Assembly (NCBI GenBank): GCA_023446675.1
Contig: JAEXPO010000406.1
Location: 1 to 6,563 of the forward strand
Direction: 5' to 3'
DNA: 6,563 bases
Origin: Bacillota bacterium
GTDB taxonomy: Bacteria > Bacillota > Clostridia > DSM-8532
The position numbers and the translations under genes are program-made. The number at the start of each line of letters is the position of its first letter. The first letter of the stretch is position 1. The notes beneath the pieces are model-generated. The model ran no database searches. It was not told the DNA's origin and saw only the letters and a list, made by a program, of their open reading frames with translations. Shown here in pieces: positions 1 to 5,701 of the stretch.

Positions 1-107
1 CCCCGGGTTTTGTCAGGATATTCTTTTTTTGTAAACGGATAGCCGGAGGTAGCCGGTTTTTTTGTCATTTTCTCCAGCACATAGCCGGCAAATTTCATAA
101 AGGCCAT
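1..107 (-). CDS. echF: Ech hydrogenase subunit EchF, NuoI-like ferredoxin subunit (partial, N-terminus only)
   Basis: Only the first 35 codons are in the window; the gene runs off the left edge. The start is the ATG at 107, with AGGAGGG at 121-115 seven bases upstream. The visible protein begins MAFMKFAGYVLEKM and continues into KPATSGYPFTKKEYPDKTRG, the conserved N-terminal segment of EchF/NuoI-type polyferredoxin subunits (KPAT..YPF.KRE...GTRG), which precedes two CX2CX2CX3CP [4Fe-4S] motifs. Those cysteines lie outside the window, so cluster content cannot be checked. By family knowledge, EchF takes electrons from reduced ferredoxin and passes them to the EchC cluster. It follows echE by 59 bases, a wider gap than elsewhere in the operon. 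The identification rests on a short but characteristic stretch plus gene order. Confidence 0.88.
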   Translation of the reverse strand, partial: MAFMKFAGYVLEKMTKKPATSGYPFTKKEYPDKTR

Positions 108-114
108 TGTATTT

Positions 115-121
115 CCCTCCT
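115..121 (-). promoter_or_regulatory. Ribosome binding site of echF
   Basis: AGGAGGG on the minus strand, seven bases before the ATG at 107. It fixes the start of a gene that is otherwise truncated at the window edge. Confidence 0.85.
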
Positions 122-123
122 AA

Positions 124-140
124 AGCAGGCTATGCCCGCT
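124..140 (-). other. Small hairpin in the echE-echF intergenic gap
   Basis: As minus-strand RNA this reads AGCGGGC-AUA-GCCUGCU, a seven-base-pair stem with one G-U pair and a three-base loop. It ends two bases before the echF Shine-Dalgarno and about 27 bases after the echE stop. No U-tract follows, so it is not an intrinsic terminator. It may stabilise or mark a processing site in the transcript, or tune echF translation; this is inference. Confidence 0.45.
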
Positions 141-166
141 AACCAATACTCAAATTTATAAAGGTA

Positions 167-1246
167 CTAACGCTCGGTGCAGCTGATGCACGGGTCAATG
201 GTCAGAATCATCATGGGCACATCGGCTAAATCACAGCCCTGAAGAATTTTAAGAAGAGCGGGTATATTGGCAAAGGTGGGCGTTCTTACCCTGACTCGTT
301 CTAAAAATTTAGTCCCGTTGGCCTTGGCGTAATAAATAACCTCGCCTCTGGGCTGCTCCACACGCTCGTAATATTCCCCTGAAGGGACGCCCTTGAACTT
401 AACCTCCAGCTCACCCTGGGGTATTTTGTCCGCCACCTGGCGGATAAGGTCAATGGACTGGTAAATCTCCCGTATACGAACCAGGCTCCTGGCATAGGAG
501 TCTCCGTCCTTTTCCACAACAGGCTCAAAGTCCAGATCTCCATAGGCTGCGTAGCGGAGCCTTCGCATATCCTGGGCAATGCCGCTGGCACGCATAAAGG
601 GCCCTACCGCGCCTAGATCCAGGGCATCCTTTGGAGACAATACGCCAACGCCTACCAGGCGGTGCTTAACCGATGCATCCTTAATAAAAACATCCAGCAC
701 GGTTTTAAGCTCCTTGCCCAAATTCTTTAACCTGTCCACAATGGCCTTGAGGGTATCACCGTCAATATCCCGCCGAACTCCGCCGATTTTACAGACGGAA
801 AAAATAACCCGGCCTCCCGTGGTATGCTCGAAAATGTCCAGAATGGTTTCCCGAAGCTTCCAGGTGTGCATAAAAAGGCTTTCAAAGCCAAAGCCGTCGG
901 CAAGGAGCCCCAGCCACAAAAGATGGCTGTGGATGCGGGACAGCTCGGACCAGAGGGTTCGAAGGTATTTGGCCCTGTCGGGAACCGAGAGATCCATAAT
1001 GGTTTCCACAGCCTGACAATAGCCCATGCCGTGCATAAAGCTGCATATGCCGCAAATGCGCTCCGCCACATAAACGTATTCGGTAAATTCCTTTTTTTCC
1101 ACCAGCTTTTCCAGGCCTCTGTGTACAAAGCCGATGGAAGGTATAGCCTCCACAACCTTTTCATCCTCCAGAACCAGATCCAGATGGATGGGCTCGGGCA
1201 GTACGGGGTGCTGGGGCCCGAAGGGGACAATGGTGCGTTTTGACAT
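167..1246 (-). CDS. echE: Ech hydrogenase large subunit EchE (NuoD-like, [NiFe] active site)
   Basis: This is the catalytic subunit of the energy-converting [NiFe] hydrogenase, 359 residues from ATG 1246. The ORF stays open for 36 more codons upstream, but GGGGAGG at 1262-1256 sits nine bases before 1246 and the upstream extension overlaps echD, so 1246 is the start. The L1 motif RICGIC gives Cys65 and Cys68; the L2 motif DPCISC gives Cys353 and Cys356. These four are the expected Ni-Fe ligands. Other family marks are GPQHPVLPEPIHL near the N-terminus, GFVHRGLEKL around residues 39-48, and RIHSHLLWLG. The protein ends exactly at DPCISCTER, with no C-terminal extension after L2. That is the known state of EchE and CooH, which need no processing peptidase. 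One base separates it from echD. It acts at the cytoplasmic face, bound to EchC. Confidence 0.96.
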   Translation of the reverse strand: MSKRTIVPFGPQHPVLPEPIHLDLVLEDEKVVEAIPSIGFVHRGLEKLVEKKEFTEYVYVAERICGICSFMHGMGYCQAVETIMDLSVPDRAKYLRTLWSELSRIHSHLLWLGLLADGFGFESLFMHTWKLRETILDIFEHTTGGRVIFSVCKIGGVRRDIDGDTLKAIVDRLKNLGKELKTVLDVFIKDASVKHRLVGVGVLSPKDALDLGAVGPFMRASGIAQDMRRLRYAAYGDLDFEPVVEKDGDSYARSLVRIREIYQSIDLIRQVADKIPQGELEVKFKGVPSGEYYERVEQPRGEVIYYAKANGTKFLERVRVRTPTFANIPALLKILQGCDLADVPMMILTIDPCISCTER

Positions 1247-1247
1247 C

Positions 1248-1610
1248 CTACTTTTCCTCCCCTTTGCCATTTTGAGGATTAAAGGGTGTCTTTTGAGACA
1301 AACGGTAGAGGCTGCCCTCGTAATCCACGGCGATATTTTCAATTTTGACGCCAAAGAGATCCTTCATTTCGTTCTCATAGAGAAAAGCCGGAAAATACAG
1401 GCTGCTGATGCTTTCCAGCGTCTCTTCCTCCGCCAGTTGTATTCTTAAATTGACAAAATCATAGTCTCTGTCAAAGGAATAGGTTAATTCAAAGCCTTCC
1501 TTATGGGTACAGCTTATCTGTACCAGGCGGTAACCTCCCTCCTTCAGGGCGGCGACCTCCTTTTTAAGATCGGCGGTATTTATTTGGGTAATTTCTTGCT
1601 TTTGGGCCAT
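1248..1610 (-). CDS. echD: Ech hydrogenase subunit EchD (NuoC-like)
   Basis: Small soluble subunit related to the 30-kDa NuoC subunit of complex I. The start is the ATG at 1610 (MAQKQEITQI), giving 120 residues, close to the usual EchD size. GGGAGGA at 1624-1618 lies seven bases upstream. The frame is open to 1667, but a start there would overlap echC by 32 bases and has no such site. The C-terminal half carries the NuoC signature FLYENEMKDLFGV (family E..E..D.FG) at about residues 77-89, then a short NuoC-like end. There are no metal-binding cysteine motifs; the one Cys in QISCTHKEG is not part of a pair. By family knowledge it is a structural subunit next to EchE. The stop codon TAG is followed after one base by the echE ATG, so translational coupling is likely. 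Confidence 0.9.
   Translation of the reverse strand: MAQKQEITQINTADLKKEVAALKEGGYRLVQISCTHKEGFELTYSFDRDYDFVNLRIQLAEEETLESISSLYFPAFLYENEMKDLFGVKIENIAVDYEGSLYRLSQKTPFNPQNGKGEEK
1256..1262 (-). promoter_or_regulatory. Ribosome binding site of echE, inside the echD 3' end
   Basis: GGGGAGG on the minus strand, nine bases before the ATG at 1246 and inside the last codons of echD. It selects 1246 over the longer open frame and places the two genes in a coupled TAG-G-ATG junction. Confidence 0.85.
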
Positions 1611-1617
1611 ATTCGAT

Positions 1618-1624
1618 TCCTCCC
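1618..1624 (-). promoter_or_regulatory. Ribosome binding site of echD
   Basis: GGGAGGA on the minus strand, seven bases before the ATG at 1610. It decides in favour of 1610 over the longer frame beginning at 1667. Confidence 0.85.
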
Positions 1625-1635
1625 TGCAGGCCTTT

Positions 1636-2115
1636 TTACATACCTTCAATCCGGTGGTTTTTGGCACGCCTGAGACTGTTTTTTTTACGTTCCTTCATTT
1701 TCCGGTGCTTTTCATCCAGAAGGGCCACCGCCTTGACCACACCGTCAATAATGGCCTCGGGACGGGCGGCGCAGCCGGGTACGTAAATGTCCACGGGAAG
1801 AACCTTATCCACGCCTCCCAGAACATTGTAGCATTCGGCAAAAATACCTCCGGAGGTGGCACATATGCCCACGGCCACCACTACCTTGGGATGGGGCATC
1901 TGATTGTACAGCTGCCAGACCACATCCTTATTCTGGGCATTTACGGAGCCGGTTATTAAAAGAATATCCGCGTGCTTGGGATTGCCTGTATTAATAACGC
2001 CGAAGCGCTCCACATCATAGAGCGGGGTCAGGCAGGCCAGCACCTCTATATCGCAGCCATTGCAGCTGGTACCGTCGTAATGAAGTATCCAGGGTGATTT
2101 ATTCATAAATGCCAT
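1636..2115 (-). CDS. echC: Ech hydrogenase small subunit EchC (NuoB-like, one [4Fe-4S] cluster)
   Basis: Small subunit of the group 4 [NiFe] hydrogenase, 159 residues, carrying the proximal [4Fe-4S] cluster that delivers electrons to the Ni-Fe site of EchE. Visible ligands are Cys18 and Cys21 (DGTSCNGCDIE), Cys85 (GICATSGGIF) and Cys115 (YVPGCAARPEAI), the full NuoB/small-subunit set. There is no signal peptide and no extra medial or distal cluster domain, as expected for Ech rather than uptake hydrogenases. The start at 2115 has AGGGGG at 2129-2124 eight bases upstream, overlapping the echB stop; a second ATG three codons later is less well placed. The last 25 residues (from about 135) are strongly basic, with 11 Lys/Arg in residues 135-155, and look like an appended tail. 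It lies 12 bases after echB and 25 bases before echD. Confidence 0.95.
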   Translation of the reverse strand: MAFMNKSPWILHYDGTSCNGCDIEVLACLTPLYDVERFGVINTGNPKHADILLITGSVNAQNKDVVWQLYNQMPHPKVVVAVGICATSGGIFAECYNVLGGVDKVLPVDIYVPGCAARPEAIIDGVVKAVALLDEKHRKMKERKKNSLRRAKNHRIEGM

Positions 2116-2127
2116 GTGACGTACCCC

Positions 2128-2994
2128 CTATTTTATGATATACAGAACTAGCAGGTTAACAAAGCCCAGCACCGCCGCAATGAGCCAGGATGCCTTAAGC
2201 ATCAGCTGCCATTTGGCTCTTGCAAAGGCATTGTCAATAAGTATTTCAAAAAAGTAGAGTAGGATGCAGGCGCCCAGAGCCAGCACCTTGCTACCGGGCC
2301 AGCTCCAGGAGAAGAACAGGTAAACAAAGCCCAAGAGAAACACATTCTCATACCAGTGGGATATTTCTATAAGTGCCAGCATTCCGCCGGAGAACTCTGT
2401 TGTGAGCCCTTTGACAATTTCCTGATGCCCGTGGTGGGACATACTGAGATCAAAGGGTGATTTGCGAAGCTTGATGGTCAGGATATAGGTAAAGCCCAAA
2501 AATATTCCAGGGAGATAAAGCAGGACAGGCTGGGGTGAATTCAGAATATCCTTTACCATAAAGCTTCCGGTTACCTTGTAAAGACCTACCGCATAGAGAA
2601 GAACCATAGGCTCATAGGCCATCATCTGAACCAGCTCCCGCATGGCGCCGATGCTGCTGTAAGGCGAATTGGCCGCAAAGGCTCCCAGCACCAGAAAGAT
2701 GGAGGCCAGTGTCAGGGCGAAAATAACCAGCAGGATATCGCCGCCGGAGAAAAACAGGCTTCCGGTGAAAATAATAAGAAGAAAAAAGATAACGATGAAA
2801 AAATCCTGTGCATAGTTAACAGCTGTTATTTCCTTTGAAAAGAGCTTAAGTACATCGTAAAAGGGCTGAAGCAGAGGTGGGCCCTGCCTGCCCTGCATTC
2901 TGGCGGTTACTCTTCGGTCCATTCCCGCCAGCAGCCCTCCTGCGAGAGGCCCTATAAAGATATACATCAAAATGCCCAAAACACTGCCGCTCAT
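2128..2994 (-). CDS. echB: Ech hydrogenase membrane subunit EchB (NuoH-like)
   Basis: Integral membrane subunit homologous to NuoH/HycD, 288 residues, anchoring the hydrogenase module and linking it to the ion-translocating EchA. It is strongly hydrophobic, with about eight predicted membrane segments. The first cytoplasmic loop, DRRVTARMQGRQGPP at about residues 26-40, is the most conserved stretch of the family. A second conserved loop, KSPFDLSMSHHGHQE at about 178-192, is followed by KGLTTEFSGG. Acidic residues in MRELVQMMAYEP (about 118-129) match the E-channel region of NuoH. The open frame begins at 3018, but GGAGGGG at 3010-3004 points to the ATG at 2994, nine bases downstream, which is one base after the echA stop. 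Starting there also gives the usual N-terminus, a membrane helix straight after MSGS. Confidence 0.94.
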   Translation of the reverse strand: MSGSVLGILMYIFIGPLAGGLLAGMDRRVTARMQGRQGPPLLQPFYDVLKLFSKEITAVNYAQDFFIVIFFLLIIFTGSLFFSGGDILLVIFALTLASIFLVLGAFAANSPYSSIGAMRELVQMMAYEPMVLLYAVGLYKVTGSFMVKDILNSPQPVLLYLPGIFLGFTYILTIKLRKSPFDLSMSHHGHQEIVKGLTTEFSGGMLALIEISHWYENVFLLGFVYLFFSWSWPGSKVLALGACILLYFFEILIDNAFARAKWQLMLKASWLIAAVLGFVNLLVLYIIK

Positions 2995-2995
2995 C

Positions 2996-4921
2996 TTATA
3001 ACACCCCTCCCAGAACAAGTATGAACATCAGCGCCATAGTGGCACCGGACACAATACCTGCGCTCATTGTTATTTTCTTTTCACTAAACAGGCTTTCCAT
3101 ATACCAGTTGGCAAGATAAGCCTGTTTTGCGCTGCCGAAGGAATCCACAAAATGGCGGTTATCGCCGGTATTTATACCTGCCATATAGGAGCTTACAATT
3201 TTCTCGCCCTTCCGGTGAACAAAAAAGTACAAGCCCACAGGCACAAGTACAACAAGGCCCAGCATGAGAAGTATTATCTTTACATCCCCCTCGCCGATAA
3301 TGGTGAGGTTGTGAAGGCCGTACAGACCTTCGAGATAAGGCTCCACAATGCTTGTGGTTATTAAGGGAAACATAAAGCACAGCAATACGGTTAAAACGGA
3401 ATGGGATCCAAGTGAAATCCATTCATCCGTCGTAAGCCCGCTGGAAACCTTTTCTCCCTTGTTCAATACGGCAACGATTTTGCCCATCCACTTGGTCCAG
3501 TAAAAAAGCGTTGCGGCACTTCCGAACACAAGAAGCATGACAATGAGTAAATTATCTGAGTCAATAAAGGATTTAAGCGCCGCCCATTTGGATATAAGTA
3601 CTCCAAAAGGCGCCAGGAACATACCCGCAATTCCCACGGTCATCATAAGCGCAACCTCGGGAAGCTTAATGATAAGGCCATGCATATCCTCTATGTCCCG
3701 GCTGCCCAGCTTGTGCTCCACGGTACCCACGGAAAGAAAGAGAAGGGATTTGGATACGGCATGAAAGATAACCAGGAGGATCCCCGCCCACATGGACTCA
3801 TAGGTGCCAATACCGCCGCAGGCTACAATGAGCCCCAAATTGGCAATGGTGGAATAGGCCAGCACCTTTTTTCCGTCGGAAGGCGTTATGGCCATAAGTG
3901 AGGCTGCCAGAAAGGTGATTCCCCCTACCAGCGACACCATAACACCCGTAGGATTTCCGTGGAGAAGGGGGGATAATCTTAAAATGAGAAAGACACCGGC
4001 TTTAACCATGGTGGAGGAATGGAGAAGCGCCGAAGAAGGGGTAGGGGCTACCATGGCGCCCAGAAGCCAGCCGGAGAAGGGCATTTGAGCGGACTTGGTG
4101 AGGCCCGCCAGGGAAAGCAGTAGAACCGGCAATAAAACAGAAGCTGAAGTCCCGCCCATTTTCAGAAAAGAACTGAGCTCCAGAGTATTTAATTTCAAGC
4201 CAATATACAAAATAGCATAAGCAAAGCCAACCCCTCCCAGCAAATTGAGCAGGAGGGCTTTAAAGGCATTATTTAAAGCGGTTTTTGTTCCCGTGTAGCC
4301 AATAAGCAAAAAGGAGCATACCGTGGTCATCTCCCAGAAGAAATACAGCCAAAGGAGGTTATTGGACAGAAGAAGCCCGAACATGGCGGAGATAAAAATA
4401 AAAAGAAGCGCTATAAACCGGGCGGATTTGTCCTTAAGCTCCTTGTGGTGATGGTGGTATTCCTTCATATAGCTGGCTGCATAGACGCAAATAAGGCTCC
4501 CCACAATACCTGTTATCAGAATCATTACAAGGGCCAGCCTGTCAATAACAACTGAAGCCCCTACATGAAGCTCATGGGCACGGGTCAGCTCAAACCAGCA
4601 AAGAACCGGAACCTGAATAACTTCCAGCAGAATAACAGCGTATTTTTTTGTTTTATAGGCCCATACTGCCAGTATAAGGCTTATAGCAAGCTCTAAGCCA
4701 AGCATCCCCTGATTGATGAGGGGGGATTCCATATTCAGGACAAGGCCGTTTTTAAAGTAACGGATTGCAGTATAAATAGATACGGTTGTAATTAAAGCCG
4801 CCGAAATTCTGATGAGGGCACCCCTCAGCACCCACTCCCTGGTCAGGAGAATCAGAATTCCAGCCACCAATGGAATGGTTACAAGCAGCAATACCTCTTC
4901 CAAGCCGGTCACCTCTGTCAT
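2996..4921 (-). CDS. echA: Ech hydrogenase ion-translocating membrane subunit EchA (NuoL/MrpA-like)
   Basis: Antiporter-like membrane subunit of 641 residues from ATG 4921, first gene of the operon. By family knowledge it moves H+ or Na+ across the membrane, driven by ferredoxin-to-proton electron flow. Conserved marks: Glu197 in LYFFWEMTT, Lys221 in NAFKALLLN, Lys276 in LAGLTKSAQMPF, the block APTPSSALLHSSTMVKAGVFL (about 292-312, with His301 and Lys307), and His387/Lys391 in IFHAVSKSLL. These are the charged residues of the NuoL/M/N proton path. A His cluster (YHHHHK, about 155-160) lies in a loop. The start is uncertain. ATG 4921 has no ribosome binding site, whereas a TTG at 4903 has GAGGTGA at 4915-4909, a seven-base match to the 16S tail, and would give a protein six residues shorter. 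The stop is one base before the echB ATG. Confidence 0.95.
   Translation of the reverse strand: MTEVTGLEEVLLLVTIPLVAGILILLTREWVLRGALIRISAALITTVSIYTAIRYFKNGLVLNMESPLINQGMLGLELAISLILAVWAYKTKKYAVILLEVIQVPVLCWFELTRAHELHVGASVVIDRLALVMILITGIVGSLICVYAASYMKEYHHHHKELKDKSARFIALLFIFISAMFGLLLSNNLLWLYFFWEMTTVCSFLLIGYTGTKTALNNAFKALLLNLLGGVGFAYAILYIGLKLNTLELSSFLKMGGTSASVLLPVLLLSLAGLTKSAQMPFSGWLLGAMVAPTPSSALLHSSTMVKAGVFLILRLSPLLHGNPTGVMVSLVGGITFLAASLMAITPSDGKKVLAYSTIANLGLIVACGGIGTYESMWAGILLVIFHAVSKSLLFLSVGTVEHKLGSRDIEDMHGLIIKLPEVALMMTVGIAGMFLAPFGVLISKWAALKSFIDSDNLLIVMLLVFGSAATLFYWTKWMGKIVAVLNKGEKVSSGLTTDEWISLGSHSVLTVLLCFMFPLITTSIVEPYLEGLYGLHNLTIIGEGDVKIILLMLGLVVLVPVGLYFFVHRKGEKIVSSYMAGINTGDNRHFVDSFGSAKQAYLANWYMESLFSEKKITMSAGIVSGATMALMFILVLGGVL
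3004..3010 (-). promoter_or_regulatory. Ribosome binding site of echB, inside the echA 3' end
   Basis: GGAGGGG on the minus strand within the final codons of echA, nine bases before the ATG at 2994. It excludes the longer frame from 3018 and suggests coupling of echA termination to echB initiation. Confidence 0.85.
4909..4915 (-). promoter_or_regulatory. Shine-Dalgarno inside the annotated echA start region, favouring a TTG start at 4903
   Basis: GAGGTGA on the minus strand, five bases before TTG 4903. It is a seven-base match to the extended anti-Shine-Dalgarno. No purine-rich site precedes ATG 4921, where the upstream bases are TATACAATAA. Confidence 0.5.
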
Positions 4922-4925
4922 TTAT

Positions 4926-4940
4926 TGTATACACTATACA
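4926..4940. promoter_or_regulatory. Perfect 15-bp palindrome before echA, candidate operator or 5' UTR hairpin
   Basis: TGTATA-CAC-TATACA, two perfect six-base arms with a three-base centre, ends five bases before the echA ATG. It lies downstream of the predicted transcription start, roughly +18 to +32. The TGT...ACA ends resemble operators of GntR-type repressors, but no such regulator is in the window. As RNA it would be a weak AU-rich hairpin. Confidence 0.4.
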
Positions 4941-4964
4941 TTACACATTGAGTCGATACCCGTT

Positions 4965-4993
4965 ATTATAGTCCTCTCCCACCTAATATTCAA
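4965..4993 (-). promoter_or_regulatory. Sigma-A-type promoter of the ech operon
   Basis: On the minus strand, TTGAAT (4993-4988), a 17-base spacer, and a perfect TATAAT (4970-4965). Transcription should begin near 4958, leaving about 37 bases of leader before ATG 4921. It lies after the merR terminator, so the operon has its own promoter. Confidence 0.65.
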
Positions 4994-5031
4994 GCAACTT
5001 TTTTAGTTAAAATGACGGAGTTTTTTCCTTA

Positions 5032-5112
5032 TGTTAATAAGGTATAAAGCATTTTGAATTAAGTATAAACAAGGTATAAATTTATCCGCTCCAAGCGTTA
5101 AGAAAGCGTTAA
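5032..5112 (-). repeat. Phased array of TTAACG/TTATAC hexamers upstream of the ech promoter
   Basis: On the minus strand, six hexamers fit TTA(A/T)(A/C)-type sequence: TTAACG at 5112 and 5101, TTATAC at 5079, 5068 and 5047, and TTAACA at 5037 (first base given). Steps are 11, 22, 11, 21 and 10 bases, close to whole helical turns. The array ends about 38 bases before the -35 element. Direct repeats with an 11-base period are typical of OmpR/PhoB-family response regulator sites, including PhoP boxes of the TTAACA type. The region is AT-rich, so chance matches are a concern. Confidence 0.35.
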
Positions 5113-5123
5113 TATCCATATAT

Positions 5124-5174
5124 TAAAAAAAGAAAGGCTGTCCGAATACGCTTATACGGCACCGGACAACCTTT
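5124..5174 (-). terminator. Intrinsic terminator of the merR gene
   Basis: On the minus strand, GGTTGTCCG (5171-5163) pairs with CGGACAGCC (5144-5136). This nine-base-pair stem has one U-G pair and extends by three A-U pairs. The loop is about 18 bases, and TTTCTTTTTTT follows at 5135-5125. It begins 16 bases after the merR stop and separates merR from the ech operon. The plus strand has only a four-T run after the stem, so strong bidirectional activity is not expected. Confidence 0.8.
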
Positions 5175-5189
5175 TGTTCAACAGCAGGT

Positions 5190-5576
5190 TCAGCTTTTTT
5201 TATCTTCCTGCCTGTATTGCTCATATTGCCTTGTAAAATACTCAATTTTGTGGGAAACCTTGTCCAGATGCTTTTGCATCTCCACAATCTGAGCCTCCAC
5301 GTTCCTTCGGTGCTCAATAAGCATATCGCACCGCTTTTTCAGAGTGGCTCTTCCCTCAGCGCTTAAGTCCACAAAGGCCTTTATCTGTTTTATGGACATA
5401 CCGGTGTTTTTAAGGCAGCAAATAAGCCCCAGCCACTCCAAATCGTGTTCCGAATAGTGCCGTATACCGCTGTCACTTCGCATGACATGGGACAAAAGCC
5501 CTTCCTTTTCATAATAACGCAGGACATGGGGACTTAGACGTGTTTTCTCCGACACTTGACTTATAGAATATCCCAT
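5190..5576 (-). CDS. MerR-family transcriptional regulator, AdhR/NmlR-like
   Basis: A 128-residue MerR-type regulator. The N-terminal winged helix-turn-helix begins YSISQVSEKTRLSPHVLRYY (residues 3-22), followed by EKEGLL and the wing RSDSGIRHYSEHDLEWL. The second motif, CLKNTGMSIKQIK (about 54-66), and a C-terminal helix (about 80-125) that would form the dimer coiled coil complete the fold. There is no metal-binding C-terminal motif. Cysteines are at 53, 54 and 83; Cys54 in the CLK.TGM context aligns with the redox-active Cys of NmlR/AdhR regulators of aldehyde and electrophile stress. The start is ATG 5576, with AAGGA at 5590-5586 nine bases upstream; the open frame reaches 5585, but that ATG abuts the AAGGA. 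It is divergent from the aldo/keto reductase gene and very probably activates it through the shared promoter, and perhaps controls itself. Confidence 0.92.
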   Translation of the reverse strand: MGYSISQVSEKTRLSPHVLRYYEKEGLLSHVMRSDSGIRHYSEHDLEWLGLICCLKNTGMSIKQIKAFVDLSAEGRATLKKRCDMLIEHRRNVEAQIVEMQKHLDKVSHKIEYFTRQYEQYRQEDKKS

Positions 5577-5585
5577 TTTCACCAT

Positions 5586-5590
5586 TCCTT
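5586..5590 (-). promoter_or_regulatory. Ribosome binding site of the merR gene
   Basis: AAGGA on the minus strand, nine bases before ATG 5576 and directly touching ATG 5585, so it supports the shorter start. Confidence 0.6.
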
Positions 5591-5620
5591 ATCATTTTTC
5601 AGGGAATAAATAAGTTTTTA

Positions 5621-5651
5621 TTGACTTAAAGTTAACGTTAAGGTTTATGAT
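5621..5651 (+). promoter_or_regulatory. MerR-controlled promoter of the aldo/keto reductase gene
   Basis: TTGACT (5621-5626) and TATGAT (5646-5651) are separated by 19 bases, longer than the usual 17 and characteristic of promoters that MerR proteins activate by DNA distortion. The operator dyad sits in the spacer. Transcription would start near 5658, giving a leader of about 44 bases. Confidence 0.8.
5625..5642. promoter_or_regulatory. MerR-family operator dyad
   Basis: CTTAAAGTTAACGTTAAG: arms CTTAA/TTAAG and a central GTTAAC palindrome, with only one mismatched pair across 18 bp. From memory, the AdhR operator of Bacillus subtilis is CTTAAAG-N4-CTTTAAG; this site differs at one base. That agrees with the AdhR-like regulator encoded next door. 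Confidence 0.75.
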
Positions 5652-5701
5652 CCAACTATACTGTTTCACAAAATATTTGTCAAATTGATAGGGAGGTAAC
5701 G

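Noticed and set aside
1247..1354. N-terminal extension of EchE by 36 residues
   Set aside because: It would overlap echD by more than 100 bases, lacks family similarity, and the ribosome binding site at 1262-1256 points to 1246.
579..1448. Several plus-strand and alternate-frame open frames of 100-170 codons across echE and echD
   Set aside because: All lie opposite or out of frame with strongly conserved Ech subunits and have compositions typical of shadow frames.
4441..4460. Run of four His codons in EchA as a metal-binding site
   Set aside because: It lies in a loop next to a membrane segment. No partner residues or known metal role in this family can be seen, so no function is claimed.
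4812..5006. 64-codon plus-strand frame over the echA promoter region
   Set aside because: It runs across the promoter, the palindrome and the echA start without a ribosome binding site or recognisable protein.
5027..5042. CCTTAT-GTTA-ATAAGG inverted repeat as a possible terminator
   Set aside because: The stem is only six weak base pairs. It is followed by GTATAAAG on the plus strand and GAAAAAA on the minus strand, with no T-tract in either direction. It overlaps the phased hexamers and is better left as part of that region.
5123..5317. 64-codon minus-strand frame over the merR 3' end and terminator
   Set aside because: It overlaps the MerR coding region in another frame and reads through the terminator stem; no motif is visible.
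5668..5680. ACAAA-ATA-TTTGT in the reductase leader as an operator
   Set aside because: The arms are only five AT-rich bases, expected by chance in such a leader, and the MerR dyad already explains regulation.
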